A stretch of 64,000 nt of DNA from Thioclava marina (GTDB lineage: Bacteria; Pseudomonadota; Alphaproteobacteria; Rhodobacterales; Rhodobacteraceae): positions 1,054,001-1,118,000 of the forward strand of contig NZ_MPZS01000001.1 of NCBI RefSeq assembly GCF_002020135.1, given 5' to 3'. Made by a program: the position numbers and the translations under genes. This document shows positions 51,566-61,322 of this stretch, piece by piece. Position 1 is the stretch's first letter; each line of letters starts with the position of its first letter. Below the pieces are notes generated by a model that was not told the origin of the DNA, searched no databases, and worked only from the letters and a program-made list of their open reading frames with translations.

Positions 51566-52909
51566 GTGCTGTCAAATCGTATGCAACAGGACCGTCAGGG
51601 GGCATTTCGTATCATCGCTCTGATGATGGCGATGATCATTCTCTCCGGTACGGTCCACAACTTTCTCGTCTCGGCCAAGACCGGCACCCCGGCGCTGCAT
51701 CCGTTCTCTGCCCTGGGATACCTGAGCATCGCGATCAGCCTGCTTGTGCAGGCGGGGCGCCCGCTCGCCCCGCCCTACTGGCTGCGCGCCCAGCAGATTT
51801 TCGTTCTTTGCTTCATGGGCGAAAGAATGATCGAGGCGTTCGTGCCCGGCTGGCCAAAGCTCATCACCTCCGATTTCGTCGCGGGCCTGAATACCCGGTA
51901 CAACTTCCACGGCCGCCTTTCCGTCGAAACCGCGACGGGGATTTTCTTTCTCCATCTGGCCATGTTCCTCGCCCCCACCAGCCTCGGCGCCGCGGTTCTC
52001 GCTTATTTCAGCGCGCTCTGTCTGGGGATTTTCATGATTTACCAGCTCGGCTTCGGGATCCTGCTGTTTGACGGGCAGTTCTCCATGGCCTCATTCGGCT
52101 CGTTGCTGTTCTCGCTGGCCGGGGTCAGCCTTCTTCTGCGCAACAACGGCTACATGCGACCATTCTTTTCCCATCGCGGGCACGGAACGGCAATGCGCGC
52201 GCTATTGTTCGCAGCGATCGCCGCGCCCTTTATCGGCGGCGTGGTCTTCATTGAGGTGCAGAACCCCGAAGACCGCAGCGTGTTCGCCCTGCAATTGCTG
52301 TTTTCGTCCTTCAGCGCCCTTTTCGTCGGACTCCTGCTGATCCTGGGTCGCCAGATCAATATCGACGCGCGCCAGATCGAGCGCGTCACCAAACATGATC
52401 CCTTGACTGGCGCTCTCAGTCGTCAGGGCCTGCGAGATATCCTGCCCGAAGCGGACCTGTTTGGCGGGGCGCTGCTGATCGACATCGATCACCTCAAGGC
52501 CATCAACGATCGCTTTGGCCATTCCCAGGGGGATCGGGTTCTGGTCTGGCTGGCCGAGGCCCTGCACGGGCTGTTCACCTCGGCGACGCCCGTCACGCGC
52601 TGGAGCGGAGGAGAATTCCTGATCCTTACGACCGACGCCGATGACAACATCCTCGAACGGCATGCAACCCTGATCCATCGCGCCGTCGCGGCACAGGCGC
52701 CGCTCGAACTGGGGAAGACGGATTTTCAGGTCAGCGTTTCGATCGGATATTCCGTAATCGACCCCTCGGAAGAGAACGACATACATGCCGCACTCGGTCG
52801 CGCCGATGCCGCACTTTACACAGCGAAGCGGATGGGTCGAAACCAGAGCTGCTCGGCGCATAGCAAGAATTGCATCCACCGCGCGTCGATCGAGGACCTC
52901 GTGGCTTGA
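51566..52909 (+). CDS. Membrane GGDEF-domain protein with degenerate signature
   Basis: 447 residues starting with GTG; AGGGG lies 11 bases upstream. Six or seven hydrophobic helices cover about residues 15-260. The GGDEF domain begins with HDPLTGALSRQGLRDIL; the metal-binding block LLIDIDHLKAINDRFGHSQGD is intact. The signature itself is SGGEF (347-351): compared with GG(D/E)EF the third residue, which binds the catalytic metal, is Gly. No RxxD inhibition site precedes it. It may be inactive in c-di-GMP synthesis and act as a sensor or binding protein. No EAL domain. Confidence 0.88.
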   Translation: MLSNRMQQDRQGAFRIIALMMAMIILSGTVHNFLVSAKTGTPALHPFSALGYLSIAISLLVQAGRPLAPPYWLRAQQIFVLCFMGERMIEAFVPGWPKLITSDFVAGLNTRYNFHGRLSVETATGIFFLHLAMFLAPTSLGAAVLAYFSALCLGIFMIYQLGFGILLFDGQFSMASFGSLLFSLAGVSLLLRNNGYMRPFFSHRGHGTAMRALLFAAIAAPFIGGVVFIEVQNPEDRSVFALQLLFSSFSALFVGLLLILGRQINIDARQIERVTKHDPLTGALSRQGLRDILPEADLFGGALLIDIDHLKAINDRFGHSQGDRVLVWLAEALHGLFTSATPVTRWSGGEFLILTTDADDNILERHATLIHRAVAAQAPLELGKTDFQVSVSIGYSVIDPSEENDIHAALGRADAALYTAKRMGRNQSCSAHSKNCIHRASIEDLVA

Positions 52910-52962
52910 GCTTCGCGCCGCTCTGCCTTGGCGTGAAGCTCTGCTCGCGCGGCATCAACGGC

Positions 52963-53232
52963 TCACGCTCCGCCCGGTCCGCTCCCCTGACGCGCGGCCC
53001 GTCCACCACGACGCTTGCGAAGGCGCGGCGCGCGGCTCGGCAGCTCCTCCATCACCGCACGTCGTGCCTCGGGGCTCATGCGCGACCACATGCCGATTTC
53101 CTCAAGCGTGCGCAGGCAGCCCACGCAAAGACGCTCCTCGGGATGGATCTGGCACAGCTTCACGCAAGGGCTCTCGATCTCGGCGCGCTTCCACACTTCG
53201 TCCCCGGCGCGCGGGGGATCCTGTTCGCTCAT
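52963..53232 (-). CDS. DUF1289 protein
   Basis: 89 residues. The DUF1289 core [20 protein letters not shown], then [21 protein letters not shown], with four conserved cysteines in the pattern CxxxC...CxxC suggesting a metal site. The ATG overlaps the ruvX stop (ATGA). It is the last gene of ccmI-ruvX-DUF1289. The basic Arg/Gly-rich tail after residue 65 is variable in the family. Confidence 0.88.
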   Translation of the reverse strand: MSEQDPPRAGDEVWKRAEIESPCVKLCQIHPEERLCVGCLRTLEEIGMWSRMSPEARRAVMEELPSRAPRLRKRRGGRAARQGSGPGGA

Positions 53233-53702
53233 GCCGCCCCCAGATACCGCAGCCGATCGAGCGCGCCCTGCAGGATGAAACCCGCCGCGACATGGTCGAT
53301 CGCCTCGGCGCGCTTGGCCCGCGACATGTCGGCCTCAAGCATCGCGCGCTCGGCCGCGACCGTCGAGAGACGCTCGTCCCAAAACGAGATCGGCAGATCG
53401 GTAAGCTTTTCGAGATTGCGCGCGAACGCTCGCGTCGCCTGACAGCGCGGCCCTTCCGTACCATCCATGTTCTTCGGCAAGCCGAGGACCAGCCCTTTGA
53501 TATCGCGCTCGGAAACGATCGCCAGAAGTGCCTCGGCATCGAGCCCGAATTTGCGCCGCTTGATCGTCCGGAGGGGTGTCGCGACCGAGCGAAGCCCGTC
53601 CGACACCGCCACGCCGATGGTCTTGGTGCCAAGATCGAGCCCCGCCACCGCGCCCGTGCGCGGCAGCGCCTCAGCGAACGCCTCCATCGTGTCGCAGATC
53701 AT
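53229..53702 (-). CDS. ruvX: Holliday junction resolvase-like / pre-16S rRNA nuclease (YqgF)
   Basis: 157 residues, RNase H-like fold. Acidic residues are in [40 protein letters not shown] and [12 protein letters not shown]. The family acts in 16S rRNA 5' maturation and was first proposed as a resolvase. The ATG overlaps the ccmI stop (ATGA). The in-frame ATG five codons on is an alternative start. Confidence 0.93.
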   Translation of the reverse strand: MICDTMEAFAEALPRTGAVAGLDLGTKTIGVAVSDGLRSVATPLRTIKRRKFGLDAEALLAIVSERDIKGLVLGLPKNMDGTEGPRCQATRAFARNLEKLTDLPISFWDERLSTVAAERAMLEADMSRAKRAEAIDHVAAGFILQGALDRLRYLGAA

Positions 53703-55261
53703 TCGGCCACACCGGCGCGCTGCGCCGCAAGCTGGACCTGCGCCAGCGCATCGGGCGTGTCAGCCAGCGCCTGCTGCGCCTCACCCCAAGCCTCTTTCGC
53801 GCGATCCTTCTCGCCCAGCGTGGCCAGCGACGAGATCAGCCGCGACCATTCCGCAGGCGTGCCGCCTTCTGTGGTCAGCCGGTCGAAGAGCCCGTCGACC
53901 ATGCCCTGAATCATCTGCTGACGATCCTGCGGGCTCATCGAGGCCACATCCTTCATCTGTTCGGCGGTCGGCCCGGGCATCATCGGCGCGGCCTGAGCCG
54001 GAGCTGCCGGAGCGCCTCCCTCATCCTTCAGCGCCTGGCCCGCAGGCGCCGCATGCGCCGCATCGATCTTCGCGAGATCCTCGGGGCGCGAGGCGAACTT
54101 GCCCTTTGCCTCGCCATAGACCGCATCGGCGCGCTCCACCTCGCCGATCATGCGCAGCGACGAGATCAGTCGGGCCCAGTCATCGGCCGAGCCGCCCTCC
54201 TGCGCGAGCCGGTCGTTGAGACGCTCCACCATGCCACGGATCATCTGCTGGCGCTCGGCCGGGGTCATGTCGGCAGCGGCGGCGATATCGGCCTGGTTCG
54301 GCCCGACCCCGCGCGGCATCGGCGGCGTGTAATCGCTTTCGCCCGCAAGCCAGGCCAACTCGTTGATGTTCTGCCGGATCATCGGCACCCAGGGGTCGCT
54401 GTCTTCGGAATTGCGCAGCAGCCCGTCCCAGATCCGGAACGCCCGGTCACCGCGGGCATTCTGCGCCATCATCAGCCCGACATAATAAAGCGACAGCCCG
54501 TTCTTGGGATCTTTCTGAAGCGCGGTCGCGAAGGTCTTCTCCGCCTCGGGCGTGATCAGACCACCCGCCGCGACAACCATCAGCTCGCCGAGTTGCGCGT
54601 AATCCTCTGCGCTCGCCTGATCGCCCTTGAGCGCAACGAGACGCTGCTGCGCCTTCCAGGCCGCATCGAAATTGCCCATCGCCGCCTCGTTGCGCGCGAG
54701 CAATTCAAGCCCTTTCGGATCGTTGGGATTTTTCGCGACCGCGTCGCGCAGACGCTGCATCAGTTCGGTGAATTGCGGATCGGACTGAGGCTGGTCGAGC
54801 TGACGCGCCTTGGCCATCTTCTCGGCCTCTTCCTGCGAAGGGCGGCTGTCATAGAGCTTGTCGGCATTCTGGAACCGCATTGCGAGCGGCTGGTCTTCAT
54901 AGCCCTCCGCCCCCATGCGGCCGTAAAGCCAGAATGCCCCGCCGAAAATTACGGCCCCGCCAATCACCAGCGCAATCGTCGCCCCTTTCGGCGCCATCGA
55001 CAAATCCGACCCGGCCTGCGCCTTGCGGTCGGCTTCGAGCATCCGACGCGAGATCTCCAGCTTGGCGCGCTCCGCCTCTTCGCGCGAGGTCACGCCGCGC
55101 TCCACATCCCGGTCAAGGTCGCGCAGCTGGTCACGATAGACCTTCACGTCATAGGAGGCCGCCGGTGCCATGTCTTCATCTTCGCGTCCCCGCCACAGGG
55201 CAAGCACGAACAACAGCGCGATGACCGCGACGAGCGCAGCGGCGATGATCCAGAACAGCAT
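53699..55261 (-). CDS. ccmI: Cytochrome c maturation protein CcmI
   Basis: Inner-membrane chaperone that delivers apocytochrome c to the heme ligation complex. The 520-residue protein starts [24 protein letters not shown] (helix 1), then the cytoplasmic loop with [35 protein letters not shown], which is diagnostic for CcmI. A second helix ([22 protein letters not shown]) follows, then a TPR-rich periplasmic part. It leads the operon ccmI-ruvX-DUF1289. Other ccm genes are not in the window. Confidence 0.95.
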   Translation of the reverse strand: MLFWIIAAALVAVIALLFVLALWRGREDEDMAPAASYDVKVYRDQLRDLDRDVERGVTSREEAERAKLEISRRMLEADRKAQAGSDLSMAPKGATIALVIGGAVIFGGAFWLYGRMGAEGYEDQPLAMRFQNADKLYDSRPSQEEAEKMAKARQLDQPQSDPQFTELMQRLRDAVAKNPNDPKGLELLARNEAAMGNFDAAWKAQQRLVALKGDQASAEDYAQLGELMVVAAGGLITPEAEKTFATALQKDPKNGLSLYYVGLMMAQNARGDRAFRIWDGLLRNSEDSDPWVPMIRQNINELAWLAGESDYTPPMPRGVGPNQADIAAAADMTPAERQQMIRGMVERLNDRLAQEGGSADDWARLISSLRMIGEVERADAVYGEAKGKFASRPEDLAKIDAAHAAPAGQALKDEGGAPAAPAQAAPMMPGPTAEQMKDVASMSPQDRQQMIQGMVDGLFDRLTTEGGTPAEWSRLISSLATLGEKDRAKEAWGEAQQALADTPDALAQVQLAAQRAGVAE

Positions 55262-55457
55262 GGCGTCTCCTCTTCCTTCGCCCCCCATTTAGGCGCTTTG
55301 GGCGACCGCCGAAAGGGTCAAGCGCGCGAATGGAACCCGATGTCGCAGCCGCATGTCGCTTTTTTCCCTGCGATGCCGCAACAGGGGGGCTTTCACCCGG
55401 CGGGCCGGTCCATCACAAGGGTGGGGAGAGTCGGTCAACCAGCCCGGGGGCGCGGAC

Positions 55458-56702
55458 ATGAAACGCTATTCGATCTTTGCCGTCGCACGCGAGGCGCTGC
55501 GCTATCACAGCGGATGGGAACGCGCCTGGCGCTCGCCCGAGCCGAAAAAACGCTACAAGGTCATTGTGGTGGGTGCTGGCGGGCATGGTCTCGCGACCGC
55601 CTATTATCTCGGCAAAGTCCACGGAATCACCGATGTTGCGGTGATCGAGAAGGGCTGGCTGGGTGGCGGCAACACGGGCCGCAACACGACGATCATCCGC
55701 TCGAACTATCTTCAGGATCCGTCCGCCGCGATCTATGAAAAAGCGCGCTCGCTTTACGAAGATCTCAGCCAGGATCTTAACTACAATGTGATGTTCTCGC
55801 CGCGGGGTCTCCTGATGCTCGGTCAGACCGAACATGAGGTGCGCGGCTACAAGCGCACCGTGCACGCCAACCGCCTGCAGGGCATCGACACCGAATGGAT
55901 CGGGCCGGAGCAGGTCAAGGAGCTGGTGCCGATCATCAATATCGACGGGCCGCGCTATCCGGTGCTGGGCGCGCTGCTGCAAAAGCGCGGCGGCACGGCT
56001 CGGCACGATGCGGTCGCCTGGGGCTATGCGCGGGCCTGTTCGGCGATGGGCATGGACATCATCCAGAAATGCGAAGTGACCGGCGTGCGCACCGAGGGCG
56101 GCAAGGTTCAGGGCATCTCGACCACCAAGGGCGAGATCGACTGCGAACAACTCGCCATCGTCGTCGCGGGGCACAGCTCGGTCATGGCCGAGATGGCGGG
56201 CTTCCGTCTGCCGATCGAAAGCGTGGCGCTGCAGGCCTGGGTGTCGGAACCGATCAAACCCTGCATGGACGTGGTCGTGATGGCCAACACCGTGCACGGC
56301 TACATGTCGCAATCCGACAAGGGTGAGATGGTGATCGGCGGCGGCACGGACGGCTTCAACAATTACACCCAGCGCGGTTCGTGGCACCATGTCGAGGAAA
56401 CCACCCGCGCTCTGGTTGAGACCTTCCCGATCATCTCGCGCCTGAAGATGTTGCGCCAATGGGGCGGGATCGTGGACATGACCGGCGACCGCTCGCCCAT
56501 CCTGTCGAAAACGCCCGTGGAAGGCATCTTCGTCAATTGCGGCTGGGGCACCGGCGGGTTCAAGGCGATCCCGGGCTCGGGCTTTGCCATGGCCGAGCTG
56601 ATCGCGCGCGGCCACTCGCCGCTGACCGACGAATTCGGCCTCGACCGTTTCCGCGAAGGCCGCTTCATCGACGAGAGCGTCGCCGCCGGGGTGGCACACT
56701 GA
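55458..56702 (+). CDS. soxB: Sarcosine oxidase, beta subunit
   Basis: Flavoprotein subunit that demethylates sarcosine to glycine. The FAD site VVGAGGHGLATAYYL lies near residue 38, and the covalent FMN histidine is expected at His183 in TARHDAVAWGYAR. The C-terminal GDRSPILSKTPVEGIFVNCGWGTGGFKA matches SoxB. ATG 55458 matches family N-termini (MKRYSIFAVAREALRYH). The 196 bases upstream contain TGTCGC twice, 13 bases apart (55341, 55354). First gene of soxB-small protein-soxD-soxA-soxG. Confidence 0.96.
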   Translation: MKRYSIFAVAREALRYHSGWERAWRSPEPKKRYKVIVVGAGGHGLATAYYLGKVHGITDVAVIEKGWLGGGNTGRNTTIIRSNYLQDPSAAIYEKARSLYEDLSQDLNYNVMFSPRGLLMLGQTEHEVRGYKRTVHANRLQGIDTEWIGPEQVKELVPIINIDGPRYPVLGALLQKRGGTARHDAVAWGYARACSAMGMDIIQKCEVTGVRTEGGKVQGISTTKGEIDCEQLAIVVAGHSSVMAEMAGFRLPIESVALQAWVSEPIKPCMDVVVMANTVHGYMSQSDKGEMVIGGGTDGFNNYTQRGSWHHVEETTRALVETFPIISRLKMLRQWGGIVDMTGDRSPILSKTPVEGIFVNCGWGTGGFKAIPGSGFAMAELIARGHSPLTDEFGLDRFREGRFIDESVAAGVAH

Positions 56703-56793
56703 TGTCGGTTCGCAACACTCGCCGCATCTCCGGGAACCCGGTAAAGGTCTGTCCCGTTACCTGTCCAACGCAACAGCGAAAGGACATGAACAG

Positions 56794-56946
56794 ATGTCGG
56801 AATCGAAAAACAACAGCTTCATGGGCTTCATCATCGGCGCGCTCGTCGTCGTCGTGGCGGGCCTTGTCTGGTTCATCTATTCGGGCGGCGAGATGCCCGG
56901 CCAGAACGAAGCCGAAATCCAGATCAACCTTCCCGACGGCAACTGA
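56794..56946 (+). CDS. 50-residue single-helix membrane protein inside the sox operon
   Basis: MSESKNNSFMGFIIGALVVV begins the protein; a membrane helix spans about 9-30, followed by a short acidic tail ending EAEIQINLPDGN. AAAGGA lies 9 bases before the ATG, so it is likely expressed. The orientation is probably tail outside, because the N-terminus holds the only lysine. It lies between soxB and soxD, where most sox operons have nothing. I know no function. It may anchor or assist the oxidase or belong to an unrelated small-protein family. Confidence 0.7.
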   Translation: MSESKNNSFMGFIIGALVVVVAGLVWFIYSGGEMPGQNEAEIQINLPDGN

Positions 56947-56985
56947 TCGCGGGCGTCCTGTGGCGCGCCGCAAGGAGGGCGCGCC

Positions 56986-57309
56986 ATGCTGAGCCTCACC
57001 TGTCCCTGCTGCGGCATTACCGCAGAGGAAACCGAATTCGCTCCCGGCGGCGAGGCGCATTTGAAGCGCTTCGGGCCGGGCTCGAGCGACGAGGATTTCG
57101 AGAGCTATCTTTTCGCCCGCAAGAATCCCAAGGGCGTGCATTTCGAGCGCTGGCGCCATGCCTATGGCTGCGGCAAATGGTTCCTTGCCGCGCGTGACAC
57201 CAACACGCTCGAGGTCTTCGCCACCTACAAGGCGCAGACCTCCGAACCCCCCGCCGATGTGATCGCGAAGATCAAAGCGAAACGCCCCGACTGGGAGGGC
57301 TATAAATGA
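56986..57309 (+). CDS. soxD: Sarcosine oxidase, delta subunit
   Basis: 107-residue zinc-binding subunit of heterotetrameric sarcosine oxidase. CPCCG at residues 6-10, a conserved region with RKNPKGVHFERWRHAYGCGKWF, and the third cysteine in YGCGKW are family marks. AAGGAGG lies before the ATG. Its stop overlaps the soxA start (ATGA). Confidence 0.95.
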   Translation: MLSLTCPCCGITAEETEFAPGGEAHLKRFGPGSSDEDFESYLFARKNPKGVHFERWRHAYGCGKWFLAARDTNTLEVFATYKAQTSEPPADVIAKIKAKRPDWEGYK

Positions 57310-60260
57310 GCACGCGTCTTGCCAAGGGCGGCCGTCTGATCGACCGCGCGAAACCGCTCGCCTTCACCTTCAACGGCAAGCCGATGCGCGGCTTTGCCGG
57401 CGACACGCTGGCGTCGGCGCTGCTGGGCGGTGGACAGGTGATGGTCGGGCGCTCGTTCAAGTACCACCGTCCGCGCGGGATCGTGGCGAGTGGGGCGGAG
57501 GAGCCCAACGCGCTCGTGGGCCTGGGCCGTAATGCAAGGTTCGAACCCGATCAACGCACAACCACGACAGAGCTGTTCGACGGCGCCGAGGCCACCAGCC
57601 AGAACCACTGGCCGAGCCTCGACTTCGATATCGGCGAGATCAACGACACCTTTTACAAATTCCTGCCCGCAGGCTTCTACTACAAGACCTTCATGGCGCC
57701 CCGAGCGGCGTGGAAGCACCTCTTCGAACCCGTGATCCGCAAATCGGCGGGCCTCGGGGGCGTGCCGAAAGAGGCCGATCCCGACCGCTACGAACAGGTC
57801 TATGCCCATTGTGACGTGCTCGTCGTCGGTGGCGGCGTGGCGGGTCTCGCGGCCGCGCTCAAAGAGGGCCGCGCGGGCAAGCGTGTCTGGCTGATCGAGC
57901 AGACCCCGAACTGGGGCGGGCGCACGCCCGTCGATGGCGGTCAGATCGACGGCCACGACGCCCAGGACTGGATCGACAGCACGCTGGCCGAACTGTCCTC
58001 GATGGAGAATGTCACGATGCGCACCCGCCTGATGGCGGCCGGCCTGCACGATCATGGCTATGTCATCGGTTACGAGAACCTCGCCGACACCACCCCCGGC
58101 GACGGCCGTCCGCGTCACCGCCTCTGGCGCATCCGTGCGGGTCACACGATCACCGCGACCGGCGCGATCGAGCGTCCGCTGGCCTTCGCGGGCAATGATG
58201 TGCCCGGCGTGATGCTGGCCTCGGCGGTGCGCGATTACATCGTGAACTGGGCGGTCTCGCCCGGCGATCGCACGGTGATCGTGACCAACAATGACGACGC
58301 CTATCGCACGGCGCTCGCGATCCTCGATGCGGGCCTCACGGTCTCGGCGGTGATTGACGCGCGCGAGGAAACCCATGGTGCGCTGCCGCAGGCCGTGAAG
58401 GCCCGCGGCGTACGTGTGCTCGAAGGGCGCGGCATCGCGAAGGTGCAGGGCCGCAAACATGTCACCGGTGTCGAAATCTGCGCGCAGGCCGGCGAAGGCG
58501 GCGCGGTCGAGACGATCCCCTGCGATTGCGTCGCGATGTCGGGCGGCTGGTCGCCGGTCGTGCATCTGTGGTCCCATTGCGGCGGCAAGCTGACCTGGGA
58601 CGATGCGCGCGCGATGTTCCGCCCCGATGCGACGCGTCCGCCCACCGGCGCGGATGGCTCCGCGATGGCCACGGTCGTCGGTGCTGCGAATGGCGATCTG
58701 ACGCTGCCCGAGGCGATGGGCGGGCTGGGCATCGGCGCGGCCTCGGAAGAGGAAGCACCGCTCGCGCAGGTCTGGATGATGCCCGCGGGCGCCCCCGATG
58801 CGCTGCGCTTCAAGAGCTTCCTCGACTACCAGAACGACGTGAAGGTCTCGGACGTGCAACTGGCGGCCCGCGAAGGGTTCGAATCCGTCGAACACACCAA
58901 GCGCTACACGACGCTCGGCATGGCGACGGATCAGGGAAAGCTGAGCAATATCAACGGCCTCGCCGTCCTCTCCAACGCGCTCGGCCAACCGATCCCGGCA
59001 ACCGGAACCACCACATTCCGTCCGCCCTATACGCCGATTTCCTTCGGCGCAGTCACGGCCGAGGCGAAAGGCGATCTGTTCCAGCCGCTGCGCCGCACGC
59101 CCATGCAATCCTGGCACGAGAGCAAGGGTGCACATTGGGAGCCGGTCGGCCATTGGCGCCGCCCCTATTGCTACCCGCGCAGCGGCGAGACCCATCGCAA
59201 CGCGGTCAATCGCGAGATCACCAACACCCGCAAGAATGTCGGGCTTCTCGACGCCTCGACGCTGGGCAAGATCGTCGTGAAAGGGCCGGACGCGGGGAAA
59301 TTCCTCGACATGCTCTACACCAACATGATGTCGACCCTGCCGGTGGGCAAATGCCGCTACGGGCTGATGTGCAACGAAAACGGCTTCCTGATGGATGACG
59401 GGGTCGTGGCGCGTCTGTCCGAGGATACGTGGCTGTGCCACACCACCTCGGGCGGGGCGGATCGCATCCATGGCTGGATGGAAGACTGGCTGCAATGCGA
59501 ATGGTGGGACTGGAAGGTCTACGTGGCCAACCTAACCGAGCAATTCGCGCAGATCGCCGTGGTCGGCCCGAAGGCACGCGACCTGCTCGAACGTCTGGGC
59601 GGCATGAATGTCTCGCGCGAGGCGCTGCCTTTCATGCAATGGGCGGAGGGCAAGCTCGGGAATTTCGACGCCCGCATCTTCCGCATCTCCTTCTCGGGAG
59701 AACTCAGCTACGAGATCGCGGTGCCGGCATCGCAGGGCCTCGCACTCTGGGAGACGCTGATGGCCGAGGGCGAGGCGCTTGGCGTGATGCCCTATGGGAC
59801 CGAGGCGCTGCATGTGATGCGCGCCGAGAAGGGCTTCATCATGATCGGCGACGAGACCGACGGCACAGTGATCCCGCAGGATCTGGGCCTGAACTGGGCA
59901 ATCTCGAAGAAGAAGACCGACTATCTGGGCAAGCGCGCGCAGGAGCGGTCCCACATGACCGACCCAAACCGCTGGAAGCTGGTCGGTCTCGAGACGCTCG
60001 ACGGCTCGGTGATCCCCGATGGCAGCCACGCGCCCGCCGAAGGGTTCAACGCCAATGGTCAGCGCAACACGCAAGGCCGCGTGACCTCGACCTATTACTC
60101 GCCGACGATCGGCAAGGGGATCGCGATGGGTCTGGTGCTGAATGGTCCCGACCGGATGGGCGAGGTGATCGAGTTTACCGGCGAGGGCGATGCGATGATC
60201 AAGGTGCGGATCGTGGATCCGGTCTTCTACGACAAGGACGGGGAGAAGCAGAATGTCTGA
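57306..60260 (+). CDS. soxA: Sarcosine oxidase, alpha subunit
   Basis: 984-residue subunit. The N-terminal ferredoxin-like part has FTFNGKPMRGFAGDTLASALL. The NAD-binding domain starts about residue 175 with VLVVGGGVAGLAAALKEGRAGKRVWLIEQ. The C-terminal 380 residues are GcvT-like and bind folate (GLLDASTLGKI, YGLMCNENGFLMDDGVV, ISFSGELSYEIAV), transferring the methyl carbon to THF as 5,10-methylene-THF. Overlaps soxD by 4 bases and soxG by 8. Confidence 0.97.
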   Translation: MSTRLAKGGRLIDRAKPLAFTFNGKPMRGFAGDTLASALLGGGQVMVGRSFKYHRPRGIVASGAEEPNALVGLGRNARFEPDQRTTTTELFDGAEATSQNHWPSLDFDIGEINDTFYKFLPAGFYYKTFMAPRAAWKHLFEPVIRKSAGLGGVPKEADPDRYEQVYAHCDVLVVGGGVAGLAAALKEGRAGKRVWLIEQTPNWGGRTPVDGGQIDGHDAQDWIDSTLAELSSMENVTMRTRLMAAGLHDHGYVIGYENLADTTPGDGRPRHRLWRIRAGHTITATGAIERPLAFAGNDVPGVMLASAVRDYIVNWAVSPGDRTVIVTNNDDAYRTALAILDAGLTVSAVIDAREETHGALPQAVKARGVRVLEGRGIAKVQGRKHVTGVEICAQAGEGGAVETIPCDCVAMSGGWSPVVHLWSHCGGKLTWDDARAMFRPDATRPPTGADGSAMATVVGAANGDLTLPEAMGGLGIGAASEEEAPLAQVWMMPAGAPDALRFKSFLDYQNDVKVSDVQLAAREGFESVEHTKRYTTLGMATDQGKLSNINGLAVLSNALGQPIPATGTTTFRPPYTPISFGAVTAEAKGDLFQPLRRTPMQSWHESKGAHWEPVGHWRRPYCYPRSGETHRNAVNREITNTRKNVGLLDASTLGKIVVKGPDAGKFLDMLYTNMMSTLPVGKCRYGLMCNENGFLMDDGVVARLSEDTWLCHTTSGGADRIHGWMEDWLQCEWWDWKVYVANLTEQFAQIAVVGPKARDLLERLGGMNVSREALPFMQWAEGKLGNFDARIFRISFSGELSYEIAVPASQGLALWETLMAEGEALGVMPYGTEALHVMRAEKGFIMIGDETDGTVIPQDLGLNWAISKKKTDYLGKRAQERSHMTDPNRWKLVGLETLDGSVIPDGSHAPAEGFNANGQRNTQGRVTSTYYSPTIGKGIAMGLVLNGPDRMGEVIEFTGEGDAMIKVRIVDPVFYDKDGEKQNV

Positions 60261-60804
60261 TGCTGTCAGCGCCCTTCAGGGTGAAACCCATGAAGGCTTC
60301 GTCACCGTCGCCGAGGCCGGTCTGATGGGCATGATCACGATCCGCTGCGATCTGGGCTCGAAAGGGCTCGCCAAGGCGCTGAAAGCCGAACGGCTGCCCG
60401 TGCCCGGCCCGCGCCGGATCGAGACGGTCGAGGGTCGCTCCATCGCGTGGATGAGCCCGGATGAGCTGCTGTTGATCTGCCCCCACGCCGAGGCGCCTGC
60501 GCTGACCGAGCGCCTCTCCGCAGCGCTCTCGGGCGAGCACGCGCTGATCGTCAATGTCTCCGACGCCCGCGCGATGTTCACTATCCGCGGTGCGAAGGCC
60601 GATCAAGTGGTGATGAAACTCTCACCTGCCGATGTCGCGACCCTGCCCGCGGGCGAGATCCGCCGCTCGCGCACGGCGCAAGTGGCGGCAGCCTTCTGGC
60701 GCTCGGGCGAGGATGAGATCTCGCTGGTATCCTTCCGATCTGTTGCAGGCTATGTTATCGGACTACTTGAAGTTTCCGCCCGCAAGGGCAGCGAGTTGTT
60801 TTAA
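60253..60804 (+). CDS. soxG: Sarcosine oxidase, gamma subunit
   Basis: 183-residue GcvT/YgfZ-like small subunit. RRIETVEGRSIAWMSPDELLLIC, NVSDARAMFTIRGAKADQVVMKLSPADV and the C-terminal SFRSVAGYVIGLLEVSARKG are typical of SoxG. It starts inside the last codons of soxA and is the last gene of the operon. A short stem follows at 60829. Confidence 0.93.
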   Translation: MSDAVSALQGETHEGFVTVAEAGLMGMITIRCDLGSKGLAKALKAERLPVPGPRRIETVEGRSIAWMSPDELLLICPHAEAPALTERLSAALSGEHALIVNVSDARAMFTIRGAKADQVVMKLSPADVATLPAGEIRRSRTAQVAAAFWRSGEDEISLVSFRSVAGYVIGLLEVSARKGSELF

Positions 60805-60828
60805 GAACCGGCGATCCCCCGCGCGATT

Positions 60829-60852
60829 TTGGGGCGGCGATTCGCCCCAATT
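60829..60852 (+). terminator. Probable terminator of the sox operon
   Basis: TTGGGGCG and CGCCCCAA (60829-60836, 60843-60850) pair perfectly, followed by TTTCAC. The T-run is short, so read-through into 60869 is possible. Confidence 0.55.
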
Positions 60853-60868
60853 TCACACGAGGTCTTTG

Positions 60869-61309
60869 ATGCGCTCTCTCCTTGTCGCCATTCCCCTTTT
60901 CTTCGCGTGTCTCGCGACGGGTGCCCACGCCAAGAACACCAACATCGTTGTACCCAAGGGGACCGTGGCCCTGCATTGTGAGTTTCGCACGGGCTACCTT
61001 TCGAACAGCACGCCCAGTGTCGTCGACCTCTATCGAGAACCCGGCGCGAACTGGCATGTGATGGATCCCTTCCTCGCCTATTTCAAGAAGCCGCCGCAAC
61101 AGGTCGAGATCCTCGTCGACAACCCCAAACGCATCACCTACGGCTGGACTGTGGAACGCGTGAGCTCTGACAGCAACAATTTCGCCGCGCGCGTCAATTT
61201 CCGCCTGACCCTGATCAAATCGGACCGGCGCGCCTCGCTCACGGTTCAGCCCACAGGGTTTCGCAGTGAAGCCGCCTGGGGCCGATGCCTTCCCCTGCGG
61301 ACTTTCTGA
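60869..61309 (+). CDS. Secreted protein of unknown function
   Basis: 146 residues. The signal peptide MRSLLVAIPLFFACLATGAHA is cut before KNTNIV. The mature domain is beta-rich, with GTVALHCEFRTGYLSNSTPSVVDLYREPG and two cysteines (near residues 37 and 141) that could bridge. CGAGG lies 9 bases before ATG 60869. I do not recognise the family. It follows the sox operon after 64 bases with a weak terminator between; a functional link is not implied. Confidence 0.72.
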   Translation: MRSLLVAIPLFFACLATGAHAKNTNIVVPKGTVALHCEFRTGYLSNSTPSVVDLYREPGANWHVMDPFLAYFKKPPQQVEILVDNPKRITYGWTVERVSSDSNNFAARVNFRLTLIKSDRRASLTVQPTGFRSEAAWGRCLPLRTF

Positions 61310-61322
61310 GCCAACACCGCGC

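Noticed and set aside
57300-59495. 731-codon open frame on the minus strand opposite soxA
   Set aside because: Same antisense effect; composition dominated by Arg/His/Ala/Asp, no ribosome site and no recognisable motif.
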